DNA of 64,000 nt from Rufibacter latericius (GTDB taxonomy: Bacteria > Bacteroidota > Bacteroidia > Cytophagales > Hymenobacteraceae). The stretch is from contig NZ_RJJD01000008.1 in NCBI RefSeq assembly GCF_003721515.1, forward strand, positions 503,666 through 567,665, in the 5' to 3' direction. Within the stretch, counting starts at the first letter, position 1. Each line of letters begins with the position of its first letter. The position numbers and the translations under genes were made by a program. Below the pieces are notes generated by a model, which did no database searches, was not told where the DNA came from, and saw only the letters and a list, made by a program, of their open reading frames with translations. Shown here one piece after another: positions 51,506 through 61,551 of this stretch.

Positions 51506-52163
51506 AAGGGATTGGAACGAGGAAGATCCCGCAGAAGAGCACGTGGCCGGTTCTTTAGACACCCCCCTGCGCGCAGACGCGTTTGACCTCACTGATGAGC
51601 AGAAGATTGACGGCATAGCCCACCACTTCCGGGAGATCATGACCTTGCTGGGCCTTGACCTGGAAGATGATAGCCTCAAAGGCACGCCGCGCCGGGTAGC
51701 CAAGATGTACGTGAAAGAGATTTTTGACGGTCTTAACCCAGAGAACCGCCCGGTCGCACGCCTGTTTGAAAATAAATACGGCTACCGCCAGATGCTGGTA
51801 GAGCGCAACATAACCCTTTACTCCAGCTGCGAGCACCACTTTGTGCCCATCATTGGCAAGGCGCACGTGGCCTACATCCCCGAGGGGCACGTGATTGGCT
51901 TGTCTAAGCTGAACCGCATTGTGCAGTATTTTGGCCGCCGCCCACAGGTGCAGGAGCGCCTCACCCGGCAGATTGCCCAGGAACTGCGCGACGTGCTCAA
52001 AAGCGATAACGTGGCCGTCTACATTGAGGCCGATCACCTCTGCGTCATGAGCCGTGGCGTAAACGATGTCAGCAGCAGCACCATCACCTCTGAGTACTCT
52101 GGTTTGTTTGAGCAAGATGCCTATCGGCTGGAGTTTTTGCAGGCCATCAGGCGCAATGGGTAA
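51498..52163 (+). CDS. folE: GTP cyclohydrolase I
   Basis: FolE opens GTP to 7,8-dihydroneopterin triphosphate, the entry to folate and tetrahydropterin synthesis. The 221-residue protein starts at 51498, overlapping the PTPS stop codon. Zinc and active-site residues are in SSCEHHFVPIIGKAHVAY and in DHLCVMSRGV. The N-terminal extension (about 35 residues, acidic) is not part of the catalytic core. Length is normal. Coupled to the PTPS gene. Confidence 0.96.
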   Translation: MDRRDWNEEDPAEEHVAGSLDTPLRADAFDLTDEQKIDGIAHHFREIMTLLGLDLEDDSLKGTPRRVAKMYVKEIFDGLNPENRPVARLFENKYGYRQMLVERNITLYSSCEHHFVPIIGKAHVAYIPEGHVIGLSKLNRIVQYFGRRPQVQERLTRQIAQELRDVLKSDNVAVYIEADHLCVMSRGVNDVSSSTITSEYSGLFEQDAYRLEFLQAIRRNG

Positions 52164-52306
52164 CCCAAAAGGAATAGCTGGAAAGATGAATTTTTCAGAT
52201 CAACACGGTGTTTTCAATTCACTACTCTAACTAAAAGTAGCGGCCTTACCTAATTATACCTTTTATCGTATAAGCATTTCTGGGCCTAGACTGTAGAGAA
52301 CGCAAC

Positions 52307-53221
52307 ATGTCAGATAAGATATTGATTGCCGGGGGCACCGGTTTACTGGGAACACGCCTGTCAGAGATGTTAATTGACAGTGGCTACGAGGTAGCATTAT
52401 TGAGCCGTACACCGGATAAATATGCCCGTTACAAAACCTTTAAGTGGGATGTACAGAAGGGCTACATAGATGAGAACGCCATCCGTTACGCCGACTACAT
52501 CATCAACCTGGCCGGTACCAGCGTTTCGGGGGAGAAATGGACCGTTGCCCGTAAAAAGGAGATCCTGAACAGCCGCATCCTTTCTACCAACCTGCTTTGC
52601 CAGTACCTGGAGAAATCCACGCACCACGTGAAAGGCTTCCTGGCCTCATCGGCGGTGGGCATCTACGGTGACTCCGGCGATCGGCTCATGATGGAGGAAA
52701 GCACCTACGGCTCAGATTTCCTGGCCGAGGTCTGCAAGCAGTGGGAGAACGCCTCCTGGCAGGTGCATAACCTGGGTATCAGAACGGTGATCTTCCGGAT
52801 CGGGATTGTGTTGAGCAACAAAGGCGGGGCTCTGCCCCAGATAGCCAAACCGGTGAAGATGCTGGCCGGGGCCCCTCTGGGTTCCGGAAAGCAATACATG
52901 TCCTGGATTCATATTGATGACTTGTGCCGTCTGTGTATCAAAGCCATCGAGGACCGAACCATGCAAGGAGTGTACAATGCTGTGGCTCCTAACCCAGCCA
53001 CCAACGAGCAACTCACCCGCAACCTGGCCAGAGTCATGCACAAGCCGATGGTATTTCCCAATGTACCGGCTTTCGGCCTGAAACTGATGCTGGGCGAGAT
53101 GAGTGAGATTGTGTTGAACAGCTCCCGCGTAAGCGCCACCAAAGTACTGCAGACCGGTTTCACCTTTGAATACAATGATATTCAGGAAGCACTGGAGTCT
53201 TTGTATGACAAGAACAGCTAA
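52307..53221 (+). CDS. TIGR01777 family NAD-dependent epimerase/oxidoreductase (YfcH-like)
   Basis: A 304-residue extended-SDR protein. The nucleotide-binding motif is ILIAGGTGLLGTRL (near residues 5-18), with NLAGTSVSGEKWTVARKKEIL and SSAVGIYGD as TIGR01777 marks. Relatives include E. coli YfcH and chloroplast SULA-type proteins; the substrate is unknown. It follows folE after 143 bp, probably separately transcribed, and ends at a strong terminator. Confidence 0.93.
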   Translation: MSDKILIAGGTGLLGTRLSEMLIDSGYEVALLSRTPDKYARYKTFKWDVQKGYIDENAIRYADYIINLAGTSVSGEKWTVARKKEILNSRILSTNLLCQYLEKSTHHVKGFLASSAVGIYGDSGDRLMMEESTYGSDFLAEVCKQWENASWQVHNLGIRTVIFRIGIVLSNKGGALPQIAKPVKMLAGAPLGSGKQYMSWIHIDDLCRLCIKAIEDRTMQGVYNAVAPNPATNEQLTRNLARVMHKPMVFPNVPAFGLKLMLGEMSEIVLNSSRVSATKVLQTGFTFEYNDIQEALESLYDKNS

Positions 53222-53237
53222 CCAGCTTAACCCATGT

Positions 53238-53283
53238 AAAAAGAAATCCCTCGCTGGCGAAGACCAACGAGGGATTTCTTTTT
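53238..53283 (+). terminator. Rho-independent terminator after the epimerase gene
   Basis: Perfect 16-bp stem AAAAAGAAATCCCTCG with its complement at 53268-53283, A and T tracts on both ends. Confidence 0.9.
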
Positions 53284-53314
53284 TGAGCCGTTTTCGCAAA
53301 AACTGCCTTAAAAC
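53279..53314. repeat. 36-nt palindromic element (Pal36)
   Basis: Degenerate copy overlapping the terminator T tract; GAGCCGTTTTCGC left, CTGCCTTAAAAC right. Confidence 0.65.
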
Positions 53315-53412
53315 GACTCTCTTTCTTTTCTGAAGATAAAGAGAGATTGAAGGCGATTTTTAAACCTAAGCCAAACCCTTAGAAAACATCTCAGGGTTTG
53401 ACTTGAAAGTAA

Positions 53413-56400
53413 TTACTTCATCAATAAAAGCTTCTTGGAAATGGTCTTCTTGCCCGTAGTCAGCCTGGCGATATAGACGCCGTTTGGCAAATTACCTGCG
53501 TTGAACTGCATAGTTTGGGCTACCCCACTTTCCGCTTTTCCCACAAAGAGATGTTTCACCAACTTGCCCTGTGAATCGAATACATCTAGCACAGCTTCAC
53601 TAGTCTCTCCTACCTGGAATTCAAGGGTGGTATTTCTGGAGAACGGGTTGGGGAAGATGTTCAGCTTTGTTTCTACTGTCAATTGTGGGGCTATGGCGAT
53701 TGGCGCATTGGTGGTGCCCATTTCCGTAGGAAACACCGGTTGCCCGGTAGCCAGGATAAAGATGGGCGTTTCGGTTACGGTTACGGTCAGTTTTCCGGCT
53801 ACCGTCTTCACCTTCACCACTTCCATGGAATCGCTCCCGATGCGGGTGTAGAACACGTTTGCTGAATCGGTACCCAACGCGAGGGTATAATCACTGCGGC
53901 GGTCTTCGTCATCCGGAATCCAAGCGGCGTACATCTCTCTTCCGGCATTGTCACGGTACTTGTCAATCCTTGGGTCTTTGCTCAGGCGTTCTACCGGCAC
54001 AAAATCCCCAAAGTACTTCCAAACCTGGCCCATGTAATCGGCGGCGGGTCGGCGTACAAACGTGACGCGGTCTACGTGGCCGCTGGTAGCGTACTGGGTA
54101 GTGTTGGTGATGGAGCCGCTGGGATCGTCATACAATTGGTAGAAATACAAACCCGACAAACCTGCCATGGCATAATCCAGAGAGCTTCTCAGGATCCAGT
54201 CGCCCTGCACTTGAAACTTGTCTTTGCTGCCAATCACTTTGGTGCCTTGGGTGGTGCTATTCCAGTCGTAGCCCGTCTCAGTGATGATGATGGGCATATC
54301 GCCGTCGCCAATAAACTCTTTGTTGATCTGGTGGAACTTGTTGATGTTCAAAGGAGCTAGGGAAAGCTCAGGAGCCACTCCTACCCGGGTACCCTCGGCG
54401 TACTGCTCCCCGTCAAAGTTGTTGTTGTAGGCGTGGTAGTTGATCTCATCAAAACACAGGTTCACTTTCCCGTTGGGCAGGTAGCCTCTGTATTTCTTAC
54501 ACCAGTCCACAATGCCCTGGTAGAAAGCCGTTTTGGTGGAAGCGATACCGGCACACACTACTTTCATGTTCGGGTCGGCTTGTTTCACTCCTACATCGGC
54601 GCCCAACGTTCCCATGTGGCCGTCATAGAAAGCACTTAGGTAGGCGGCGTATTCATCGCTGGTTTGGTTTGCCTGTCGGCCTTTCCAGTGCCGGTCTGGT
54701 TCGTTATTGGCCTCCATTTTGGAAATCAGGTTCATTCCGATCTTCACGATGCTTTTGGTTTTCACCAGGGCTGGGTTCAGGCTGGTGTTGGACCCGTATC
54801 TGGCCGCAAACTGGAAGGCAACTTTGGCTACCTGCACGTAAGAGGCAGGGTTCTGCTTGTCGGCGTTGTACTGCTCGTTGAAGTAGTTGGTGGAACCTGT
54901 GCTACTTACCGTTGTATAGCTGGCTTTGTAAGGCATAGGGGCATTTTCAGCATCTCTGATGGCGGTTGGGTAGGTAGCTAACATCCACCCGGGCATGTTC
55001 TTGATACACACCAGCACTTCTTTGCCTTTGGCTTTGTGGCGGGCGTAGATATCGTCTAGTTTCCAGTTTCCTTTCATGGTGGGTTGGAAAGCATACTCCC
55101 CCGCCAGGTTGGTTTCCAGAATCTCCCAGTCTACATAATCCCTTACCACGTGATACGGAGCGATGGCATTGATCTTCTGCACCAACCGTTCAGCAATGGT
55201 ACTGGCGTTGTCAGCGGGATAGGTGTTAATCCCTAACATCCTTTTCAAAGGGTAGGCTGGCTTGGTGAAGGAAGGAGGCGTGTACGGCTTGTATTTCCCG
55301 TATAACCTGATCTCATCTGGCAACCGTACGCCTTTCTTTTTGCGAAGGATAACGGCACTTACCCTAATAGGAGTGGTGAGCGCATGGTCAATCCAGTAGT
55401 TGAACTTGCTACCGTTGTAAGATGGCCCCACAATCTCTCTACCTGTTCCTTTCTCCACATAAATGGTCTGAATTTCATAGCCTACAGGAATAGTGCCCTG
55501 GCCATCGTAGAAGCTGATCTTCTGCAACTCCACCTCCATAGCGTCAGGAAAATTCAGCACTATATCGGCTTCGGGTAACATTTCAGAGGTACCCATGTGC
55601 ACCGTTTCATTGATTACGCCATTGAACAGTTTGTCTATGCTCTGGTTGCTTTTGTCTTTGTGGTACCCCCAGTAGCTTTTATATGGAATAACCCCCTGCA
55701 CGAAAGCCTCGGGAGAAGGCGGAGTTACTGTTTCTACGGGAGCGGAAACCACCAAGGCTCTACTTACCGGGCTGGCCGAGGCGTAATTCCCGCCTGCTGC
55801 CTGAGAGGCGGTGATAGTAGCAGTACCGGCTCCAACAATGGTCGCTTTCCAACCTTCGGTGGTTTGGGCCACCGTGGCTACGGCAGGATTAGAAGAAGTA
55901 TACGCGATGGGGGTAGCAGTATTGGTGCTGGTGGCATTTAGCAGAAAGGGAGCGTCACCCATTGTCTTTGCAGGCAGCGCGTTGAAAGTAATGACCGCCG
56001 GAATGGTAGACACTACTTGGGGCTGGCTTACGCTGGTGGCTGCGGCATATCCGTTCCCAGCTGCCTGAGAGGCAATAATGGTGGCGGTACCCGCTCCCAC
56101 AATAGTGGCTTTCCAGCCTTCCATGGTGTTTGCGACCGTTACAACGGAAGCATTAGAAGAGGCAAAGGTGATAGGTGTTACAGAGTTGGTGCTGCTGGCG
56201 GTTAATAGAAAGGGCACATCCCCCACCTTTTTACTTGCCAAGGCAGAAAACGAGATCACCGATGGGGTAGCCACTACTTCGTTCACCACCAAAGAATTGG
56301 AGACACTAGCCGCTGCCGTGTAGTTTCCACCGGCTACCTGGGAGGCCGTAATTGTAGCAGTTCCTGCGCCTACGATGGTTGCTTTCCACCCTTCAGGCGT

Positions 56401-57615
56401 ATTGGCTACCGTAGCCACCGCTGAATTGGAGGAGGCGAAGGTGATTGGAGTGCCCGTGTTAGTGCTGGTGGCCGTTAAAAGGATTGGCGCATCCCCCACC
56501 AGTTTAGGGAGCAAAGGCGCAAAAGTAATAACGGCCGGAATAGCAGCCACTACCTGTACTTGGCTAACATTGGAAGCGGCGGCGTAACCGTTACCTGCTG
56601 CCTGAGATGCGGTGATGGTAGCGGTACCGGCACCTATAATGCTGGCTTTCCAGCCTTCAGTGGTATTGGCTACACTTACCACTGCCGGGTTAGAGGAAGC
56701 AAAAGCAATAGGTGTACCGGTGTTGGTACTGGTAGCCTGCAAGAAGAAAGGCGCATCACCAAACTTCTTAGCCACCAGTGTGGGAAAGGAAATCACCGCC
56801 GGAACGGGAGCCGTAATCCCAGGGGCTACCGTAAGCGCCCTGCTTACCAAGGCCGCCGCCGAATAGTTGCCGCCCGCCGCTTGTGTGGCTACGATGTTAG
56901 CGGTACCTGCTCCTATAATGGTTGCTTTCCAGCCCTCGGTGGTCTTGGCAACGGTTGCAACGGCGGTGTTGGAGGAAGTGAAAGAAATAGGCGTGGTGGT
57001 ATTGGTGCTGGTAGCGATCAAAAGAAAGGGTCCATCTCCTACCGTTTTGGCAGGAAGGGTTCCAAAAGTGATTACCGCCGGAATAGTTGAAACCACTAAA
57101 GCTCTGCTTACCGGAGCAGCGGCGCCGAATTTCCCACCCTCGGCCTGAGAGGCGATGATATTGGCGGTGCCAGCCGCTTTGATCGTCACTTTCCAGCCCT
57201 GGGTAGTATTGGCCACGGTAGCCACCGCTGTGTTAGAGGATGCAAACGTGATAGCGGTATTGGGGTTGGTACTAGTGGCAGTTACCACAAACGGGAGGTC
57301 ACCATATTTTTTGGCTGGAAGAGTGTTAAAGGTGATGACTGCGGGTGTTCTGCCTTTAGGACCGGCTGCACTGTTGGTTTCCAGTTTTAAGGGCTCCTCC
57401 ACGTAGGGGTTGTTGATGGCTGACCAGTAAGCAGGTGCTAGTTTCTCTAAATCATTGATAAGCCGGTAAGAAAAGCCAGCTCCGTTGCTGATAGACGATT
57501 TACTGGAGGCAACTTTCAGTTTTACTTCAGGCAATGCCTTGGCAGGCGAGCTTTTGGGAACAAGACAGGAAAATAAAATAACTAAGCTTAAAAGAATGGG
57601 TTTGGTAGGGTTCAT
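53413..57615 (-). CDS. Secreted protein with six Ig-like repeats, a discoidin-like and a GH-A-type barrel domain, and T9SS signal
   Basis: A 1400-residue protein; the ATG at 57615 is chosen because a signal peptide follows (MNPTKPILLSLVILFSCLV, ending SPAKA). Residues about 86-627 are six Ig-like (Big-2-type) repeats of about 90 residues each, with the core TPI.FASSN.AVATVA. Residues about 640-790 look like a discoidin-type carbohydrate-binding domain. Residues about 790-1240 form a TIM-barrel-like region: acid/base Glu in ANNEPDRHW (near 971) and nucleophile candidate Glu in IIITETGYDWNS (near 1113), as in clan GH-A. The C-terminal 80 residues form a T9SS sorting domain (FPNPFSRNTTLEF). It is probably a surface glycoside hydrolase of unassigned specificity. 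Confidence 0.87.
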   Translation of the reverse strand: MNPTKPILLSLVILFSCLVPKSSPAKALPEVKLKVASSKSSISNGAGFSYRLINDLEKLAPAYWSAINNPYVEEPLKLETNSAAGPKGRTPAVITFNTLPAKKYGDLPFVVTATSTNPNTAITFASSNTAVATVANTTQGWKVTIKAAGTANIIASQAEGGKFGAAAPVSRALVVSTIPAVITFGTLPAKTVGDGPFLLIATSTNTTTPISFTSSNTAVATVAKTTEGWKATIIGAGTANIVATQAAGGNYSAAALVSRALTVAPGITAPVPAVISFPTLVAKKFGDAPFFLQATSTNTGTPIAFASSNPAVVSVANTTEGWKASIIGAGTATITASQAAGNGYAAASNVSQVQVVAAIPAVITFAPLLPKLVGDAPILLTATSTNTGTPITFASSNSAVATVANTPEGWKATIVGAGTATITASQVAGGNYTAAASVSNSLVVNEVVATPSVISFSALASKKVGDVPFLLTASSTNSVTPITFASSNASVVTVANTMEGWKATIVGAGTATIIASQAAGNGYAAATSVSQPQVVSTIPAVITFNALPAKTMGDAPFLLNATSTNTATPIAYTSSNPAVATVAQTTEGWKATIVGAGTATITASQAAGGNYASASPVSRALVVSAPVETVTPPSPEAFVQGVIPYKSYWGYHKDKSNQSIDKLFNGVINETVHMGTSEMLPEADIVLNFPDAMEVELQKISFYDGQGTIPVGYEIQTIYVEKGTGREIVGPSYNGSKFNYWIDHALTTPIRVSAVILRKKKGVRLPDEIRLYGKYKPYTPPSFTKPAYPLKRMLGINTYPADNASTIAERLVQKINAIAPYHVVRDYVDWEILETNLAGEYAFQPTMKGNWKLDDIYARHKAKGKEVLVCIKNMPGWMLATYPTAIRDAENAPMPYKASYTTVSSTGSTNYFNEQYNADKQNPASYVQVAKVAFQFAARYGSNTSLNPALVKTKSIVKIGMNLISKMEANNEPDRHWKGRQANQTSDEYAAYLSAFYDGHMGTLGADVGVKQADPNMKVVCAGIASTKTAFYQGIVDWCKKYRGYLPNGKVNLCFDEINYHAYNNNFDGEQYAEGTRVGVAPELSLAPLNINKFHQINKEFIGDGDMPIIITETGYDWNSTTQGTKVIGSKDKFQVQGDWILRSSLDYAMAGLSGLYFYQLYDDPSGSITNTTQYATSGHVDRVTFVRRPAADYMGQVWKYFGDFVPVERLSKDPRIDKYRDNAGREMYAAWIPDDEDRRSDYTLALGTDSANVFYTRIGSDSMEVVKVKTVAGKLTVTVTETPIFILATGQPVFPTEMGTTNAPIAIAPQLTVETKLNIFPNPFSRNTTLEFQVGETSEAVLDVFDSQGKLVKHLFVGKAESGVAQTMQFNAGNLPNGVYIARLTTGKKTISKKLLLMK
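55735..57360 (-). repeat. Six tandem Ig-like repeat units in the coding sequence
   Basis: Six units of about 260-270 bp encoding near-identical protein repeats; blocks such as SSNxAVATVA and GWKATIVGAGTATITASQ recur almost unchanged. Such arrays can expand or contract by recombination. Confidence 0.85.
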
Positions 57616-58878
57616 GGCGCGTGGTGGGTGGAAGATCAAGGGGCAAGGAATCATGGACACATGACGCCTTAGTACAATTTGGACGCGACTTTAAACCTCT
57701 ATAAATAAATCTATTAAGAGAATCAGAGGTAAATAAAGTGAAGTGAGAGCCCTCGCAGGTACTGCGAAAGAGAATATAAACAGAATTGAGAGGAACAGGA
57801 TTAAAACAACACAGGGGCTTAAAGCACTAGTATAACAATATACCAGCACCGTTGACTATGTTCCTACACAGAGGGGGAAAATACAATTCAGAATTTATAC
57901 TCCATCATCTTGAGCTGGGTTATCAATCAAACAACCCTCTAAATTTTATTTTAGATCAAGGTACAATGGGGAAAACAGTAGAATTTTATCGTATAAGCCG
58001 TATAGTATTTAATGAAACAAAAATAAAGAGTACAATTTTCTATTATTCAACTTGTTTCAAAATTATACAGTTTAACCTGACCAAACAATACCAGTAATAT
58101 AACTATTCAAATAAATTAAGAATCACATATAAAGAACTTAAACCTTTTTAAACCCATTTCCATAGTGAGACCTTAAATATTCTAATAATAGGAAAGGTTA
58201 AATGCCTTAAAATAACTTTCCTTAAATTATTGTATATGAAACAACTGCCTAGCGTTTAACTGTACACATTAGACCTTTCCGAATATTTAATTATTTTAAT
58301 ATTAAGCAAAATCATAATGGTAACCAGTTAAATATCAGATCCTTATCTTATATTCTACTTTCTTTTTAATCATAATACCCCTAATAAGAAATAGCAATAC
58401 TGGAACTTAAAATTCAGATAGATACAACCATACACCAACAGCAAACGCCCTAACAATAAGCCACTTGCCTCTAAACTCACTTTAAACAACCACCTTCCGG
58501 AGTCAAAGCGAAGGAGCCCCTCTTTCACTTTGACTCCAAAAAGATTCTTGCCTCTTACGAGTAGTAAATCACCAAGTATTATCTCCCCTAACCAATCCGG
58601 CAGGATATCATGCATACTCCCTCCTAACGCGGCGCATTCCTATAAACTCAGATGTGGCTTTTTGGCGTGGAATAGTTCGCTTAGGAAAATAGATTAAGGA
58701 AAGTCCTGCGGCTTAGGCCTTTCCTGCCACCATCAAGCATTAGAACTATAAAGGATTGAAAGGCTTTCATAAGAAGGACGGCCTGTAAAGTAGAGCAAGG
58801 AAACCCACTCTACTGTTTAAGAAAGCAGGTAGAAGGAGAAGCGGCAGGTACCCACAAACCGAGGAAGCGACCACAAAA
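57616..58878. other. AT-rich gene-poor 1.26-kb region
   Basis: The part at about 57840-58420 is strikingly AT-rich compared with the rest of the window and has only one short frame (57852-58097) with no family features. Minor inverted repeats occur near 58694-58722. The region contains the upstream sequence of the GH-type gene. A foreign origin or a lost gene is possible. Confidence 0.6.
58370..58615 (-). CDS. Possible small protein, function unknown
   Basis: An 81-residue frame (MHDILPDWLGEIILG..) with ATG at 58615 and a purine-rich GGAGGGAG eleven bases upstream that could act as a ribosome binding site. The C-terminus is hydrophobic. No family is recognised and the coding bias is weak, so this may be a chance open frame. 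Confidence 0.25.
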   Translation of the reverse strand: MHDILPDWLGEIILGDLLLVRGKNLFGVKVKEGLLRFDSGRWLFKVSLEASGLLLGRLLLVYGCIYLNFKFQYCYFLLGVL

Positions 58879-58935
58879 AAAGCCCCGAAAAGGAAAGCAT
58901 GGGTGTTTTAACCTATGTTTTCCTTTTCGGGGCTT
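58879..58935 (-). terminator. Terminator of the PBP1A gene
   Basis: Long hairpin: AAGCCCCGAAAAGGAAA with its complement (58918-58935) and an inner CATGGGT/ACCTATG, about 45 bp past the stop codon. Confidence 0.85.
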
Positions 58936-58980
58936 AAAACGTGTAAGCGGGCTCCGCACCCACTTACAAACTGATTTCGC

Positions 58981-61305
58981 CTAGAACTGAGAAGAAATAC
59001 TGTCGTTCAGTTGCTCCAGCATGGTATCTACGGCGGTGGTGTCTACCACTTTCGGTTTACGAGGCACCACGGTGATGCAGTTATAAGGCTTGTTGATCTT
59101 CACCTTAGGCTTAGGAAAGGCACCCAGCTTAACCCCAAGACTAGGGTCGCGATACACCTTTTCCATGAACCGGCCGAAGATTGGGAGTGCGGTCTTGGAA
59201 CCTTCGCCGGTAGAGGAAGTCCGGAAGTGGATGCTTCGGTCCTCGCCGCCTACCCACACGCCCGTCACCAGGTCTTTGGTTACGCCCATGTACCAGCCAT
59301 CTGAGTGGTTAGAGGTAGTTCCGGTTTTACCGCCTACCTGGTTTCCTTTCTTCCAGAGGTCATACTCCCACAAAGCCTGTGAGGTACCGCCCGGCTCCTC
59401 CATAGTCCCCTTAAGCATGTGCACCATCAGGAAAGCGGTTTCTTCTGAGATCACACGTTTCTGCTGCGGAGTGAACTGCTCCACCACGTTTCCGTTGCGG
59501 TCTTCTATGCGCATCACCAGCATGGGCTTGTTCAGGAAGCCGTTGTTCACAAAAGTGCTGTAGGCATTCACCATCTCATAGATGCTTACATCAGAAGAAC
59601 CCAGACCAATGGAAGGCACTGCCTCCAATGGGCTCGTGATTCCTAACTGACGGGCAAATTTGCGTACGGTGTCCCACCCGATGGCTTCGGTGAGTTGAGC
59701 GGTCACGGTGTTAATGGAACGTCCCATGGCGTGGCGCAAGGTCATATTACTACCCGAGATGGAATAGCTGGCGTTGTGCGGCGTCCATTCCATGGGCTTG
59801 CCGTTCTCCACATATTTAATGGTGACCCGCTTGTCCTGTATTTTATCACAGGGCGAGTAGCCTCCATCAATGGCGGCCGCGTACACAAACGGCTTGAACG
59901 TAGAGCCGGGTTGGCGCTTAGCCTGTTTCACGTGGTCGTACTTGAAGTTCTCGTAGTCAATACCGCCTACCCAGGCTTTAATGTGCCCGGTGAACGGGTC
60001 CATGGTCATCATACCGGCCCGAAGGAACCGCTTGTAATACCGCAAAGAGTCCATTGAGCTCATGGTCATTTCTTTGGGGCCTTTCCAGCTGAAAACGGTC
60101 ATCTTTTTGGGTGTGTTCAGGGCGGCGTTGATGGCGGCGGTGTCTGACCCGTACTTGTTTTTAAGCGACTGGTAAACCCCGGTCCGTTTTATGGCCGTTT
60201 CTATGAAACCCGGGATCTCTTTATTTTGGTCATCTACCCACGGGTTCTTGCCGCGCCAGTGGCCTTCAAACCGGCTTTGCAGGCTTTTCATCCGCTCGCG
60301 GAGGGCTTCCTCGGCTAGGCGCTGCATGCGGGAGTCAATGGTCAGGTAGACTTTCAGGCCATCGGCGTAGATATCCAGCTCCCGTTCTTCGGCCCATTTG
60401 CGCACAAATTCGTTCACGGCTTGGCGGTAATAGGCGGGCACTCCGTCCAGGTGCTGCTCTACATGGTACTTCAGGTCAATGGGAAGGTTAGCCAGGGAAT
60501 CGGCCTGGGCCGAAGTGATCACCTTGTTACGGGCCATCTGCTGCAACACCACGTTTCGGCGGGCCAAGGCATTTTTGGGGTTGAACCTAGGGTTGTAGGT
60601 GGTAGGAGCTTTCAAGACACCCACCAGCATGGCGGCTTCCTCGGGTTTCAGTTTGTCTGGCGTGGTGCTGAAGAAGGTTTTGGACGCTACTTTGATCCCG
60701 AAGGCGTTGCTCCCGAAATCCACGGTGTTCAGGTACATGCCCAGGATCTCGTCTTTGGTGTAGCGCTGCTCTAATTTAATAGAGGTATTCCACTCTTTGG
60801 TTTTGGCTACCACCGTAGACACCAGCGGCACGTGCCCCAGAATCCCTTTGGTGTTCTTGGTACGCGTTTTATAGAGGTTTTTGGCTAACTGCTGCGTAAG
60901 CGTAGAGGCCCCGCGCGAATCGCCTTTCAGGTTGTCTTTCACCGCTGCCATCACTGAAATAGGGTCAATGCCCTGGTGCTCGTAGAAGCGCTCATCCTCG
61001 GTGGCTACCAAGGCCTTGACCATGATGGGGGCAATGCTGTCATAGGGTACCAGGTCGCGGTTCTCCCGGAAATACCGGCCTACCAACAGACCATCTGACG
61101 TGTAAATCTCAGAGGGCAGGTTGTTTCTGGGGTTCTCCAGATCATCCAGCCCGGGAGATTCTCCAAACAGGTAAAACAGGTTGAGGTCCACGGAAACGAA
61201 ATAAAGGATGGTGAAAATCCCCCCGAAGACAAAAAGCCTCCAGAGATTCCTGATCCATTTGTGGTATTTGGTGCGTGGGGGTTTAATCTTCTTAATTTCT
61301 GGCAT
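58981..61305 (-). CDS. Penicillin-binding protein 1A (transglycosylase-transpeptidase)
   Basis: A 774-residue bifunctional class A PBP; the ATG at 61305 is chosen over an upstream GTG. Residues 20-45 are a membrane anchor. The GT51 domain has the catalytic Glu103 in ALVATEDERFYEHQG, plus STLTQQLAKNLY. The transpeptidase domain has SxxK in PGSTFKPF (near 466), SIN and the KTG triad (KTGTTSNHSDGW, near 661). It polymerises and crosslinks peptidoglycan in the periplasm. The upstream gene on the same strand is an AmpD-like amidase. Confidence 0.95.
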   Translation of the reverse strand: MPEIKKIKPPRTKYHKWIRNLWRLFVFGGIFTILYFVSVDLNLFYLFGESPGLDDLENPRNNLPSEIYTSDGLLVGRYFRENRDLVPYDSIAPIMVKALVATEDERFYEHQGIDPISVMAAVKDNLKGDSRGASTLTQQLAKNLYKTRTKNTKGILGHVPLVSTVVAKTKEWNTSIKLEQRYTKDEILGMYLNTVDFGSNAFGIKVASKTFFSTTPDKLKPEEAAMLVGVLKAPTTYNPRFNPKNALARRNVVLQQMARNKVITSAQADSLANLPIDLKYHVEQHLDGVPAYYRQAVNEFVRKWAEERELDIYADGLKVYLTIDSRMQRLAEEALRERMKSLQSRFEGHWRGKNPWVDDQNKEIPGFIETAIKRTGVYQSLKNKYGSDTAAINAALNTPKKMTVFSWKGPKEMTMSSMDSLRYYKRFLRAGMMTMDPFTGHIKAWVGGIDYENFKYDHVKQAKRQPGSTFKPFVYAAAIDGGYSPCDKIQDKRVTIKYVENGKPMEWTPHNASYSISGSNMTLRHAMGRSINTVTAQLTEAIGWDTVRKFARQLGITSPLEAVPSIGLGSSDVSIYEMVNAYSTFVNNGFLNKPMLVMRIEDRNGNVVEQFTPQQKRVISEETAFLMVHMLKGTMEEPGGTSQALWEYDLWKKGNQVGGKTGTTSNHSDGWYMGVTKDLVTGVWVGGEDRSIHFRTSSTGEGSKTALPIFGRFMEKVYRDPSLGVKLGAFPKPKVKINKPYNCITVVPRKPKVVDTTAVDTMLEQLNDSISSQF

Positions 61306-61551
61306 GCGACTATTCACGGGCACAAAACCCGCCTTCTCAAAACGCTTAAAGTTACGGGAAAGTGTTGGCTTTCCCGAAGTTGTGCCCCGGTTTACGGCGC
61401 ATTTCTGCCAAACAAGCCAAAAACCAGATTAGTTTTCCCGAAAGAGAAGATTCCTCCTGCTTCAAAAACCAGACAGAGCATTCAGGCACTATTCCCGAGG
61501 GCTCCTTTCCTAAAAACTTCGCTGCTTGCCTCCCTTAAGGGGGAAAACCGT

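Noticed and set aside
52261-57998. Shared 15-mer TTTTATCGTATAAGC at 52261 and 57984
   Set aside because: In AT-rich sequence a shared 15-mer within 64 kb is not unlikely by chance; no third copy and no common gene context were seen.
57852-58097. 81-codon plus-strand frame in the AT-rich gap
   Set aside because: Composition and residue use look random; no homology or start signal recognised.
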